64,000 bases of DNA from Nonomuraea sp. SYSU D8015 (GTDB taxonomy: Bacteria; Actinomycetota; Actinomycetes; Streptosporangiales; Streptosporangiaceae): contig NZ_VJYI01000001.1 in assembly GCF_008065375.1 (NCBI RefSeq), forward strand, positions 1,178,001-1,242,000. The letters run 5' to 3'. Below are positions 25,063-33,647 of the stretch, in pieces. The notes below the pieces were generated by a model, which searched no databases, was not told the DNA's origin, and was given only the letters and a program-made list of their open reading frames with translations. A program made the translations under genes and the position numbers. How positions within the stretch are numbered: the first letter of the stretch is position 1; each line of letters begins with the position of its first letter.

Positions 25063-25257
25063 ATGCCCTGGATCAGCCGCTGCTCGACCTGCCGGCGGCC
25101 CGCCACCCGCACCATCACCGGCCGAGTCCGCGGCAAAAGCCTCTACAGCGCTCTCTCCTGCGACGACTGCGCACCCAAACACCGCGCCCTCGCACAGAAA
25201 GCAGGGCCCGTCGTAGAGGAGCCGCTCAAGGGGCGAGCCCAAGACCCCCTGTTCTGA
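25063..25257 (+). CDS. Small zinc-ribbon protein
   Basis: 64 residues, start ATG 25063 preceded by GCGGGG. CSTCRRPATRTITGR and SALSCDDCAPKH form a C-x2-C/C-x2-C ribbon. The ATG at 25047 that overlaps the methylase stop is in a different frame and gives only Pro/Arg-rich sequence, so I prefer 25063; a small frameshift here is also possible. Confidence 0.6.
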   Translation: MPWISRCSTCRRPATRTITGRVRGKSLYSALSCDDCAPKHRALAQKAGPVVEEPLKGRAQDPLF

Positions 25258-25419
25258 GGCGCTGAACCCTCGCGCACCACCCAAGACCTCCCGCCCGCAG
25301 CTCCACCCGAGAACGATCCAGGGGGACCGGTTGAACGCCTCCCAGCAGGACCCAGAACCACCAGCGGCACGCCGCCGCGCCGCCGGGGCCCCACACGCCA
25401 CCAAACCGCCGGAGGCGCC

Positions 25420-27969
25420 GTGAGCGCCCTCCGCGAATCCGCGCGCGCAGCCCTCACCGCAGGGCTGTGCATCATCCCCGCCGCGGCCAACGGCACCAAA
25501 CAGCCCTGGCCCGACGGTCCCCGCTGGAAGACCTACGAAACCCAGCAGCCCACCAGCGAACAGATCGAGCGCTGGTTCGCCAACGGCCGCTACGACGGGT
25601 TCGGCATCGTCTGCGGACGCATCTCCGGCAACCTCGAAATGCTCGAATTCGAAGGGCGCGCCGTCACCGAAGGGCTCGTCGCCGAAGCCGCCGAAATCGC
25701 CGAAGCATCAGGGCTCGGCGACCTCTGGCGGACCGTGTTCAACGGCTACCGCGAAACCACACCGTCCGGCGGCATCCACCTGCTCTACCGGGTCGCCGGA
25801 CCGGTCGCCGGCAACGTCAAACTCGCCGAACGCCCCTCCACACCCGACGAATTCACCGCCTACAAGCAGCGCGAACAAGCCAAAATCGACGCCATCAAGG
25901 ACCCTGCCGCCCGGGCGCGGCGGCAGCGCGGCCTCGACAACATCACCCGCTGCGAGCAGGTGCCGCAAACACTCATCGAAACCCGCGGCGAAGGCGGATT
26001 CGTCATCATCGCCCCCTCCGCGGGCCGCACCCACCCCAGCGGGCGAGGCTGGACGCTCGAGGCCGGCGGGTACATGAGCATCCCGCTCATCTCCCCTGAA
26101 GACCGCGACGCCCTCCACCACCTGACCGGCGCACTCAACCAGATGCCGCCCGAAGAGGAGGAGATCAGCCAGCAGGTTGCGCCCCGCCGCCCCGCAACCG
26201 ACCGGGTCAACGGATCAGATGGGCTACGGCCCGGCGACGACTACAACCAGCGCGCCACCTGGGATGACACCCTTATCGACCGGCTCGGCTGGACGAAGGT
26301 CTACTGGCGGGGCGGCACCACCTACTGGCGGCGGGCCGGCAAAGACCGCGGCGTCTCCGCGACCACCGGCCGCACCGGCGCCGACAACTTGTACGTTTTC
26401 TCCACGAGCACGATCTTCGAGCCGCGCAAGCCGTACAGCAAGTTCGCCGCGTACACGCTCGTCACCGAAGGCGCTACCAGCCAGGCCAGCTTCAGCGCCG
26501 CGGCGAAATCGCTACGCGCCGAAGGCTACGGCAGCCCTCTCACCGACCGGGCACCCCGGCCCGCCCCCGCCGCCGTCGAGATGAGCGTCGACGACCTGCC
26601 GCCGCATCCCGCCGACGACCCCGCAACCGAGCCCCACGACGATGGATGGGAGGCGCCGCCAGCGCGCCGCCGCGGACTCCTCCCCGACGACTTCTGGGAC
26701 GCACGCCCCACCCTCCGCCACATCCGGCAAGCAGCCCACGCCCGCGCCCGCTCCGGCGACATCGTCCTCGGCGGCATGCTCGCCCGCCTCTCCAGCCTCC
26801 TGCCGCCCGAACTCCGCGCAGACACCGGCGTCGGCTCACCCGCCAGCATGAACATGTTCGTCATCCTGCTCGGCGCCTCCGGCTCCGGAAAGAGCTCCGC
26901 TGCGTGGATCCCCCGCAAACTCCTGCCCTGCCCGCCCCGCATCGACTTCCTCGACGAACTCCCGCTCGGATCCGGCGAAGGCATCGCCGAGGCATACATG
27001 GGCGAGCAGCAGGTCGAAACCGACGAGGTGTACCGGAGCGGCCCCCGCAAAGGCGAACGCAAAACCGAGACCGTGCGTATGCAGGTGCGGCACAACGCCC
27101 TCTTCTACGCCGACGAAGGCGAATCCCTCACCAAGCAGCTGTTCGGCAGGCTGGGCGCCACCGTCGGCGAATCACTGCGCCGCGCGTGGACCGGCGGCAC
27201 CATCGGCCAGTTCAACGGTCACAAGGTCAACACCCGGGTCATCGAATCCGGCACCTACTCGCTGGGCATGGTCGTCGGTTTTCAGCCCGAGACCGCGCTG
27301 CCCCTCCTCGAGGACGCGCCCGCCGGTACGCCGCAACGGTTTCTGTGGTGTTCCTCCACCGACCCGTCCATACCCGAGGACGTCGTCGAAGAGCCCGGCC
27401 CACTCGACCTCGAGCTGATCCGGCGCGGCTTCGGCATCGACCCCAAGATTTCGTTCGCGACGCCGCTGCTGCGGCAGATCAGGGCCGAGGACCGCGCCCG
27501 GGCGACCGGCGAACTCACGCTGCCGCCGCTCGACTCGCACAAGCCGCTCATGCTCGTCAAGCTCAGCGTGCTGCTCGCCATCCTCGACAACCGGCTCGAC
27601 GTCACAGCCGAGGACTGGCAGCTCGCCGAGCAAATGTGGGCGACGTCGTGCGAACTGCGGGACGCGCTGCTCGAGCATGCCGCGCGGCAGGCGGCCGAGG
27701 AGCACGAGAAGCGCACCAAGCTGCACATCGACCGGGAGCTTCGGGCGCACACGGCGAAGGCGAACTCTGACCGCAACGTCGAGCGGGTCGCCCGGCGTGC
27801 CGCCAAGAGGGTACACGAGGCCGAAGGCATGACGCGGGGCGCGCTCGCGAAGGCGATCGCCTACCGCGACCGTGATCTGTTGCCTGCGGCGCTGAATCTT
27901 GCTGAGGCGCTGGGGTGGATTTCCTGCGACGGCGACCAGGTGTCGCCGGGAGATGCGAGGCCGTCATGA
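25420..27969 (+). CDS. Primase-polymerase fused to a P-loop ATPase (replication protein)
   Basis: 849 residues, GTG 25420 with GGAGG 4 bases upstream. N-terminal 1-260: bifunctional primase/polymerase domain (ALTAGLCIIPAA, GFGIVCGRISGNLEMLEFEG, ETTPSGGIHLLYR, GGFVIIAPSAGRTHPSGRGW); the usual acidic D-x-D appears as LEFE. From about 400: ATPase with Walker A GASGSGKSS (about 485-493) and Walker B ALFYADEGES (about 560), DUF3987-like. The C-terminus has a winged-helix-like segment (GALAKAIAYRDRDLLPAAL). It should prime and unwind at the phage origin, which is probably the iteron region directly downstream. Confidence 0.82.
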   Translation: MSALRESARAALTAGLCIIPAAANGTKQPWPDGPRWKTYETQQPTSEQIERWFANGRYDGFGIVCGRISGNLEMLEFEGRAVTEGLVAEAAEIAEASGLGDLWRTVFNGYRETTPSGGIHLLYRVAGPVAGNVKLAERPSTPDEFTAYKQREQAKIDAIKDPAARARRQRGLDNITRCEQVPQTLIETRGEGGFVIIAPSAGRTHPSGRGWTLEAGGYMSIPLISPEDRDALHHLTGALNQMPPEEEEISQQVAPRRPATDRVNGSDGLRPGDDYNQRATWDDTLIDRLGWTKVYWRGGTTYWRRAGKDRGVSATTGRTGADNLYVFSTSTIFEPRKPYSKFAAYTLVTEGATSQASFSAAAKSLRAEGYGSPLTDRAPRPAPAAVEMSVDDLPPHPADDPATEPHDDGWEAPPARRRGLLPDDFWDARPTLRHIRQAAHARARSGDIVLGGMLARLSSLLPPELRADTGVGSPASMNMFVILLGASGSGKSSAAWIPRKLLPCPPRIDFLDELPLGSGEGIAEAYMGEQQVETDEVYRSGPRKGERKTETVRMQVRHNALFYADEGESLTKQLFGRLGATVGESLRRAWTGGTIGQFNGHKVNTRVIESGTYSLGMVVGFQPETALPLLEDAPAGTPQRFLWCSSTDPSIPEDVVEEPGPLDLELIRRGFGIDPKISFATPLLRQIRAEDRARATGELTLPPLDSHKPLMLVKLSVLLAILDNRLDVTAEDWQLAEQMWATSCELRDALLEHAARQAAEEHEKRTKLHIDRELRAHTAKANSDRNVERVARRAAKRVHEAEGMTRGALAKAIAYRDRDLLPAALNLAEALGWISCDGDQVSPGDARPS

Positions 27970-27984
27970 TGTCCGTTTTGTCGG

Positions 27985-28170
27985 TGTACACGGGGCGGCG
28001 TACACCCCCGAAATCGGGTGTACACGTGTACATGTACACGGGGTCTGGCATACCCCAAACGCGCGAAGCACATTTTGAAACTCATAATTGCAGGTCAGGG
28101 GTTTTAGTAGGTTTGCAGCGAGTCTTTTTTTCGCGCCGAACCCGATGTACACCTACACCTTGTACACCTT
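27985..28170. other. Candidate phage replication origin with TGTACAC iterons
   Basis: Exact TGTACAC at 27985, 28019, 28033, 28146 and 28161, with variants CGTACAC at 27999 and TGTACAT at 28027. The middle group is nearly palindromic. Between the two iteron blocks lies an unusually AT-rich stretch for this genome (about 28070-28135, with CACATTTTGAAACTCATAATT and a T7 run), a possible unwinding element. It is the least coding-like part of the early region and directly follows the primase/helicase gene. An open frame crosses it but reads VYTGRRTPP-type low-complexity sequence. Confidence 0.6.
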
Positions 28171-28189
28171 CGCGTAGGCGGCCCGTCTG

Positions 28190-28639
28190 ATGGGCCGCCG
28201 ACGCACCGCACTCCTCGACGCGCAGCCGTCCCTCTGGGGTGACGAGCCGACACCGTTCGCGGACGTGGCACCTCCCTCAAAGCCGGCCGCAAAGTCGGCA
28301 CCACGACGGCGCCGCAACCACATGCTCGGCCTGCCCCGACCATGGCCCCAGCACATCCCCTGCGCCATGACCTGCCTCACCTGCGGTCAGATCGAAGGCG
28401 CCGGCATCTGCCCCGACGGATGCGCCATCGTCTGCGGCCGCCCACCCCGCACCGGCCCCGTCGAAGTCTGCCTGCTCACCCTCGTGCTGCCAGCCCGGGT
28501 CATCGGCGGCCGCGCCGTCGTTCTGTGTCCGCACTGCGACGGCACGCACTGGCACCAACCGTCGCCTGGCCGCCGGTATCGGGTCGGCCAGTGCCGCCAG
28601 CCCTACATCGTCCACCTCAACGAAGAGAGCACCCCGTGA
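28190..28639 (+). CDS. Zinc-binding phage protein
   Basis: 149 residues. After a basic N-terminus comes CLTCGQIEGAGICPDGC and later LCPHCDGTHWH and GQCRQPY, giving at least one zinc ribbon. Common as an unknown in actinophages. First gene after the presumed origin; stop overlaps the next GTG. Confidence 0.7.
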   Translation: MGRRRTALLDAQPSLWGDEPTPFADVAPPSKPAAKSAPRRRRNHMLGLPRPWPQHIPCAMTCLTCGQIEGAGICPDGCAIVCGRPPRTGPVEVCLLTLVLPARVIGGRAVVLCPHCDGTHWHQPSPGRRYRVGQCRQPYIVHLNEESTP

Positions 28640-29028
28640 TCCGAGACAACCGCTTCCTCGTCTCGCGGCGGCCGTACGCCGTCGACCTGTCCAGCCTGCG
28701 AGGCACGCTGGAGCCCCGCCACGACGGAACCACCTACTACCGCGGCCGGATCGACGCCGTCTGGTACCGCCGACGCCGCGGCGTCACCGTCGCCTGCATC
28801 GGCACCCTGTGGGACTCCCAAGACGAGCAACCCGCCGACGCCGTGCAGTTCCTCGAACGGCACACCGACGGCCGGTACGGCGGCGACTGCGACGGACGCT
28901 GGGACGGCACCTCCTACTGGGGCAACAGCACACTCGAGCAGCAACACCAGCACCTCGCCGTCCTGCGGCCGATGCTCGCCAACTACCCGGAACTCCCGCC
29001 CGGCTGGGACGGGTGGTGGCGGTTCTGA
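28636..29028 (+). CDS. Phage protein, function unknown
   Basis: 130 residues, GTG start in a GTGA overlap. Two tryptophan-rich segments (IDAVWYRRRRGVTVACIGTL and GRWDGTSYWGN) and a C-terminal LPPGWDGWWRF. No recognised family. Confidence 0.7.
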   Translation: MIRDNRFLVSRRPYAVDLSSLRGTLEPRHDGTTYYRGRIDAVWYRRRRGVTVACIGTLWDSQDEQPADAVQFLERHTDGRYGGDCDGRWDGTSYWGNSTLEQQHQHLAVLRPMLANYPELPPGWDGWWRF

Positions 29029-29198
29029 TGCTCCGCATCTTCTGGCCGCGGCTACTCCGCCTCCTCACCCGCAACCGCCACGTCCCCCTCGACGCCGAAC
29101 TCCGCGCCCGCTACGGCACCTGGGGCTGGCTCACAGGCGAAGGCATGTGGAAGCCCACCACCCCGAAAGGACAGTTCGATGACGACTCCCACCGATGA
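29028..29198 (+). CDS. 56-residue basic microprotein
   Basis: ATG overlaps the previous stop (TGATG). Sequence starts MLRIFWPRLLRLLTRNRHV and contains YGTWGWLTGEGMW. Its end overlaps the next start by 20 bp. Unknown function. Confidence 0.6.
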   Translation: MLRIFWPRLLRLLTRNRHVPLDAELRARYGTWGWLTGEGMWKPTTPKGQFDDDSHR

Positions 29199-29385
29199 CC
29201 CGTTCTGGACCATCGCCGAAATCGCCACCAAGCTGCGCGTGTCGAAAATGACCGTGTACCGGCTCGCCGACGAGGGCGAGTTCCCCGGCACCATCCGCGT
29301 CGGACGGTCACTCCGCATCCCCGACAGCGGACTCCAGGCGTACCTCACCAACTGCCGCGTCGACGGCGCTGCGAGCGGCTCATGA
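29179..29385 (+). CDS. Excisionase-type HTH protein
   Basis: 68 residues with a clear HTH_17 domain: WTIAEIATKLRVSKMTVYRL, then RVGRSLRIPDSGLQAYL. Start preceded by AAAGGA. Second such protein of the phage (first at 7728). Role in excision or gene control cannot be decided. Confidence 0.75.
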   Translation: MTTPTDDPFWTIAEIATKLRVSKMTVYRLADEGEFPGTIRVGRSLRIPDSGLQAYLTNCRVDGAASGS

Positions 29386-30098
29386 CCACGGCTGCGGGCG
29401 ACCCCACACGCCAGTCGGACCCCACGCGCCCGGGCCGCTGGTGCGACCAGCACAAGCAGGTCGAATGCGCCAAGAGCCGTAAGGGCGGCGGCGTGTGCCA
29501 CGGTGCCGCGATCTCCGGTTTGGACGCGTGCCGGATGCACGCCGGCCAACGCGCCGACGTCGCCCGCGCGAAGGGTGAGGCGCTCAGTGCGTGGCGTGCG
29601 AACCCCGGACGCCAGGATGTGTCGCCGAGCGAAGCCGTGATGGCGATGTTGCAGATGTCGTGGGCGCGCGTCCACGTCTACGCCGGGCTGTTGGAGCGGC
29701 AGGTGGCGGCTGCGGATCCGCCTCGGCCGGGCGGTGTCGGTCAGGGCGCTGGCCTGGTCGGTCACACGTTCAGCGCGTCGCCGTCGGTGGGCGTGTACGA
29801 GTCGGGCGAGGCCGTTCGGGCGCTGGCCAAGCTTGAGGCGGAGGAGCGGGACCGGTGTGTCCGGTACGCGAAGGTGGCGCACGACATGGGGATCGCCGAC
29901 CGGGAGATTCGCTTGGCTGAGGCTCAGGGTGCTCTGATCGCCGGGGTGATCGGCCGGGTCCTGGACGCGGTGCTGCAGCGGACGCTCGAGGCGGTCGGCC
30001 AGAGTGCGGGGGCCCGGTTGAGGACGGCGTGGCCGGGCTGGATCACCGAGCTGGTGCCGCGGGAACTGCTGGCCATCGCAGGAGAGGTGGGGACGTGA
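29382..30098 (+). CDS. Cys/His-rich phage protein, possibly terminase small subunit-like
   Basis: 238 residues. N-terminal [21 protein letters not shown]...[10 protein letters not shown] matches the cysteine pattern that opens many putative small terminase subunits of actinophages (C...C...CRMHGG). The rest is helical ([20 protein letters not shown]). The large subunit is 18 kb away, so this is only a suggestion; no other candidate small subunit is seen. Confidence 0.45.
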   Translation: MTTAAGDPTRQSDPTRPGRWCDQHKQVECAKSRKGGGVCHGAAISGLDACRMHAGQRADVARAKGEALSAWRANPGRQDVSPSEAVMAMLQMSWARVHVYAGLLERQVAAADPPRPGGVGQGAGLVGHTFSASPSVGVYESGEAVRALAKLEAEERDRCVRYAKVAHDMGIADREIRLAEAQGALIAGVIGRVLDAVLQRTLEAVGQSAGARLRTAWPGWITELVPRELLAIAGEVGT

Positions 30099-30245
30099 TG
30101 CTCGTTCAGGACGCCCTGTTCGCCGACGATGCGACGTCGGGTGCGGTGATCGACGGTCCGTTCCGGTACACGCTGTGGCGCACGTGGGCATCGAGCCTGC
30201 CGCTGTGCGGCTGGGTGATGCTCAACCCGTCCACGGCTACTGCCT
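30098..30245 (+). pseudogene. N-terminal part of a DUF1643 gene, interrupted
   Basis: From ATG 30098 (overlapping the previous TGA) the frame encodes about 48 residues: FRYTLWRTW...[14 protein letters not shown], the signature start of DUF1643 proteins, which continue with a DDPTIRR-like motif. Here it breaks off right after the NPSTA motif where the homing endonuclease begins. The frame stays open to 31213 and its last 25 residues ([17 protein letters not shown]) may be what is left of the next part; the middle and C-terminal domain are missing. Confidence 0.65.
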
Positions 30246-30273
30246 TGTCGGTGGTGGCAATTACGGTGGATGC

Positions 30274-31179
30274 ATGGGCGTCTATAAGGTTGACGATATT
30301 CAAGCCGTTCGGCTCTACGAGCAGGGCCTCAACATGCGGCAAGTCGCACTCCGCCTCGGTGTCAAGGCCGACACTGTGGGCCGAGCCCTTCGCCGCCAAG
30401 GCATCGATATTCGAGATGGTCGCAAGGTGGCAGTTGACGATCAGCAAATCGCGTCCATGTATGTGGCAGGCAAGACCCTCGATGCCATCGCCGACGAACT
30501 GCGCCTTAGCCGCTTCGTGGTGCGAGCAAGCCTGCAGCGCTCGGGGATTGAGCGCCGACAGTCAGCGGACTACCGTCGGATCCCCTTCGACCCAAGCGAA
30601 GCGGTGCGCCTGTACAAGGAGACCAAGAGTTCAAAAAAGGTCGCACGCGCCCTTCGCGTGCCAGAGGACGCGGTGTTGCGAACACTCCATGAGCAAGGGG
30701 TTCGCACACGTCGCAGACGATATGTGCTCTCGGCGGACGAGGAGCAACGTGTCGTGGATCTGTATCGGAACGGGAGAACGATCCGCGACATTGGGGTGGA
30801 ACTTCAGGTTCCACAGCGCGCCGTGCGTCAAGCGCTCAGGCTTCTCAACATCGATCTATCAGAACGTGGCAGTGCCCTCGGTCCGCGTAAGGTTCGAATT
30901 GGCAAGGACGGGGTTTATCTCGGCGTTCGCGTTGACGACTCAGACCCGATGGCCTGCATGCGTCAGGCGGGTGGACTCGTGCTTGAACACCGCCTCGTCA
31001 TGGCGCGGCACCTCGGACGTCCCCTGCTGCCTGGCGAAACTGTCCATCACATCAACAACAACGGGCACGACAACAGGATCGAGAACCTGCAGCTACGAGT
31101 CGGTCAGCATGGTCGCGGCTATGCACTTCAGTGCGCCGACTGCGGATCTCATCGAATTCAGCCTGCGCCGCTTGCCTGA
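30274..31179 (+). CDS. HNH homing endonuclease with repeated HTH units
   Basis: 301 residues from ATG 30274 (GGTGGA upstream). Four or so helix-turn-helix units come first: [82 protein letters not shown]-terminal HNH domain follows: [35 protein letters not shown]. It cuts at a homing site to copy itself into related phages. The DNA is visibly less GC-rich than its neighbours, with more A/T third positions, a sign of recent arrival. ACTGC occurs at both presumed edges (30239 and 31139). Confidence 0.85.
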   Translation: MGVYKVDDIQAVRLYEQGLNMRQVALRLGVKADTVGRALRRQGIDIRDGRKVAVDDQQIASMYVAGKTLDAIADELRLSRFVVRASLQRSGIERRQSADYRRIPFDPSEAVRLYKETKSSKKVARALRVPEDAVLRTLHEQGVRTRRRRYVLSADEEQRVVDLYRNGRTIRDIGVELQVPQRAVRQALRLLNIDLSERGSALGPRKVRIGKDGVYLGVRVDDSDPMACMRQAGGLVLEHRLVMARHLGRPLLPGETVHHINNNGHDNRIENLQLRVGQHGRGYALQCADCGSHRIQPAPLA

Positions 31180-31212
31180 CCCTGCGCCCGGACTGGCTGG
31201 CGGTGGCGTCTG

Positions 31213-31500
31213 ATGCATTTCCGTCACCGATGGGTCGAGGTCGAATGTATCGGCCGTCTCGTCACCGAACGGTGCGCGGTCTGCTCGAGGACGCGGACCC
31301 GCGTGCGCGGCCCTGTACGCGATTCTCCCGGTTCCGGCGTCCAGAGTGTCGCGACCGCCCCCGTAAACGGCTCTACGGCCGCCACAGCGCCGTCTACGGC
31401 TATTTCTGTGGACCTCCGCAATGCTGTGCCGCACAGAACATGCTTGGAGCAGTACCAGCGGCACGTGATCGACCAGCAGTCGCCCGACTACCACGGATAA
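31213..31500 (+). CDS. Small phage protein with Cys pair
   Basis: 95 residues; ATG overlaps the stop of the interrupted DUF1643 frame (TGATG), showing the old coupling. HRWVEVECIGRLVTERCAVCSRTRTR gives a C-x2-C pair. Thr/Ala/Ser-rich C-terminal half. Unknown function. Confidence 0.65.
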   Translation: MHFRHRWVEVECIGRLVTERCAVCSRTRTRVRGPVRDSPGSGVQSVATAPVNGSTAATAPSTAISVDLRNAVPHRTCLEQYQRHVIDQQSPDYHG

Positions 31501-31512
31501 GAGGAGAGCCGA

Positions 31513-31683
31513 ATGTCGGTTGAAGTGACGATCGTCTGTGACGGTTGCGCCACGCTCCTGGCGGCGGGGAAGACGGCGCAGACCGCCCGCCGCTCCATCC
31601 CCGACCACCTGCCCGTGCGGCTGTCCCGCCCAGGCGGCAAGGACTACTGCGACATCGAGTGCGAGAGGGCCGACCGTGGCTGA
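31513..31683 (+). CDS. 56-residue zinc-knuckle microprotein
   Basis: ATG 31513 preceded by GAGGAGAG. VTIVCDGCATLL and DYCDIECERA provide two cysteine pairs. Its stop overlaps the following gene by 8 bp. Confidence 0.7.
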   Translation: MSVEVTIVCDGCATLLAAGKTAQTARRSIPDHLPVRLSRPGGKDYCDIECERADRG

Positions 31684-31966
31684 CGACACCGCGCACCTCA
31701 TCACAAGCCTGCAGAAGGGCTACCTCGAGGCGACCGCCGAGCTGGCCGTAGCCGAGGCCGAGTTGGAGCGGCTGCGCGTCGTCGAGACAGCGAGCATCGG
31801 CGCGCACGCGCTCCTGGCCGACGCCGAGGCCGCCATCGCCCGCGTCCGCGAGATCCACGGCCGCGACGACAGCAACCCACACGGGCCCTGGTGCGGCACG
31901 TGCACGAACGTCTGGCCGTGCGCCACGTGGCGCGCCCTCGGCGGAGAGGAGCCCGACCGTGGATGA
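31676..31966 (+). CDS. Coiled-coil/zinc-knuckle phage protein
   Basis: 96 residues, GTG start inside the end of the previous gene. A helix (ELAVAEAELERLRVVETA) is followed by WCGTCTNVWPCATWRAL, a C-x2-C...C motif found in many actinophage small proteins. Function unknown. Confidence 0.7.
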   Translation: MADDTAHLITSLQKGYLEATAELAVAEAELERLRVVETASIGAHALLADAEAAIARVREIHGRDDSNPHGPWCGTCTNVWPCATWRALGGEEPDRG

Positions 31967-32339
31967 CGACTACCGCCAGCGCTGCACCGACGCAGCCATG
32001 AAAGCCTGGGGCGAGCAGGCTGTGCTGTGCGACCACAGCCAGATCATCCCCATCGGCAGCATCGTGAACGCCGTCATCGCAGTACGCGACCAGGATGTAG
32101 AGACGCTGCGCTCCGAGAACGAGGACCTCCGCAAGCGCGCCGAGCTGGCTGAAGCGGCGATCGTCCGGGTCATCGCCAACATCAAGACCAGCAACCTCGA
32201 AGGCGAATGCCCGCCCGACCCATCCGAGTGGCAACGCGGCTACTGGGCCTGCGCCACCAGCGTGATCGGCACTGCCGGTGCGCCTTACGTGGACGCCGCC
32301 ATCGACGCGATCAAGAGAGCGAGGGAACGCCGTGGATGA
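31959..32339 (+). CDS. Phage protein, function unknown
   Basis: 126 residues, GTG start. Contains IVNAVIAVRDQDVETLRSEN, LRKRAELAEAAIVRVIANI and WQRGYWACATSVIGTAGAPY, a pattern seen in hypothetical actinophage proteins with a short coiled coil. Overlaps both neighbours by 8 bp. Confidence 0.7.
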   Translation: MDDDYRQRCTDAAMKAWGEQAVLCDHSQIIPIGSIVNAVIAVRDQDVETLRSENEDLRKRAELAEAAIVRVIANIKTSNLEGECPPDPSEWQRGYWACATSVIGTAGAPYVDAAIDAIKRARERRG

Positions 32340-33045
32340 CCGAGACTACGAGACCGTCGAAGCGGTGGACGAGAACGGCCGCCACATCACCCGGATCATC
32401 CACCACGAGCCGCCCGCCTCCGACATGACGCTCATCGCGACCGCTGAGCTTGACCATCTGCGGGCCCGGCTCGAAGCCACGGAGGCCGCGTTGGAAACGC
32501 TGCGCGCCCAGCTCGGCGATCACGGTGGCGGTCCGCGGCACTTCAAGTGCGTGCCGATCACCGCGTTCGCCGAGAAGGTGAGCGAGAAGCGGACTGCGTT
32601 CGCTCAGCGTGAGGAGGCGGTGAACGAGTGCCGTCGCGCGCTGGCAGAGGTCGCCCGGCTGCGCGCCGGCGAAGCCGACGACCTCCCGACACCCGGCACC
32701 AACTACACCCCTGCCCAATGGATCCACCGCTGGAACGACGCCACTCCCGAAGAACGGCTCACACGAGCAGAGCACATCCTCGCCGACACCGTCACCGCCA
32801 GCCGCTGCATTGCTGCGGACCACGACGGGGCGGTCGCCGAGAACGAGCATCTGCGGTGCCTCCACGTCAGGGCGCGCGCGGTCGCCGAGTCGTGGCGGGC
32901 TGCGGGTATGCGGCGCGCAGATGAGGACGGCGATTCGATGTGGGTCGGCCTCGCCCACGCCTGCGCCCAAATCCTGGCCGCTCTGGACGGCGGCACCGTT
33001 GAGGACGCCGACGGCAACCCCATCGAAGGAGGAACCCGTGGCTAA
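32332..33045 (+). CDS. Coiled-coil phage protein, function unknown
   Basis: 237 residues, GTG start. A coiled coil at about 36-70 (LDHLRARLEATEAALETLRA) and a C-terminal helical part with LRCLHVRARAVAESWRAAGM. Probably a structural early protein of unknown role. Confidence 0.65.
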   Translation: MDDRDYETVEAVDENGRHITRIIHHEPPASDMTLIATAELDHLRARLEATEAALETLRAQLGDHGGGPRHFKCVPITAFAEKVSEKRTAFAQREEAVNECRRALAEVARLRAGEADDLPTPGTNYTPAQWIHRWNDATPEERLTRAEHILADTVTASRCIAADHDGAVAENEHLRCLHVRARAVAESWRAAGMRRADEDGDSMWVGLAHACAQILAALDGGTVEDADGNPIEGGTRG

Positions 33046-33382
33046 CCTTCCAGAAGATGCCGTGAAAGCCGCAGCAGACGCGCTCTCCGGCCATTCCGGC
33101 CATTCCGGCCATTCCAGCCATCCTCCCGAGCACTGGCAGACCGAGGCCCAGGTCGCAGTGCAGGCAGCCGCCCCGATCCTGGCCACCCAGGCGCAGCGTG
33201 AACTGCTCGCCGCCGCCCGGGCATGCGTGACGTGCGGCGATGCCCATCAGTGCCGGCGGATCAACGACGGCGGCATGGGCCGCGACTCCTGGGCGCACCC
33301 GGCCGACGGCCACCCGTACCGGCAGTCGTCGCGAGCAGCAGCCGAGTGGATCGCCCGCCAGATCGGAGAAGCCCATGCTTGA
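33038..33382 (+). CDS. Phage protein with Gly-His-Ser repeat and Cys pair
   Basis: 114 residues, GTG start. A GHSGHSGHSSH stretch at residues 18-28 comes from a 9-bp tandem repeat in the DNA. A later CVTCGDAHQC may bind metal. C-terminus RAAAEWIARQIGEA is helical. Unknown function. Confidence 0.65.
   Translation: MANLPEDAVKAAADALSGHSGHSGHSSHPPEHWQTEAQVAVQAAAPILATQAQRELLAAARACVTCGDAHQCRRINDGGMGRDSWAHPADGHPYRQSSRAAAEWIARQIGEAHA
33089..33121 (+). repeat. 9-bp tandem repeat GGCCATTCC
   Basis: Three exact copies (33089, 33098, 33107) and a fourth, degenerate one, encoding the GHS repeats of the surrounding gene. Confidence 0.8.
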
Positions 33383-33647
33383 ACAGCAAGGCGCCCGGGC
33401 CTGGATCGCCCCGCTCGGCACGCCGCTCGACGAGCCTGGCTGGGTCGAGATCGGCACCATTCACGACGACGGACTCGTCTTCGAGCCTGAACCTAAGCCG
33501 CTGCCGGATTGGAGCGCGCCGAAACGGCTCACGATCACCTTGCGGGGCCGTGGCCGGTTCGGCTGGCGGTTCTACCAAACCTTCTGGCAGACGCCGGGCC
33601 CGCACGCACGGCGGGTGAAGCGCGAATACCACCGGCGGCGCCGATGA
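33375..33647 (+). CDS. Small basic phage protein
   Basis: 90 residues, overlapping the previous gene by 8 bp. Contains DEPGWVEIGTIHDDGLVFEP and a very basic C-terminus (RRVKREYHRRRR). Unknown function; the first part resembles short beta domains in phage tail-associated proteins, but this is weak. Confidence 0.6.
   Translation: MLEQQGARAWIAPLGTPLDEPGWVEIGTIHDDGLVFEPEPKPLPDWSAPKRLTITLRGRGRFGWRFYQTFWQTPGPHARRVKREYHRRRR

Noticed and set aside
25047..25265. 72-residue frame starting at the ATGA overlap after the methylase
   Set aside because: Product is Pro/Arg-rich; the zinc-ribbon reading from 25063 is more protein-like.
27966..28190. Open frame across the iteron region (VYTGRR-type product)
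   Set aside because: Starts in an ATGA overlap but the product is low-complexity and directly mirrors the TGTACAC repeats; I treat the segment as an origin.
33089..33121. Possible CRISPR or regulatory repeat
   Set aside because: Only 9-bp units without spacers, in frame within a gene and encoding Gly-His-Ser repeats.
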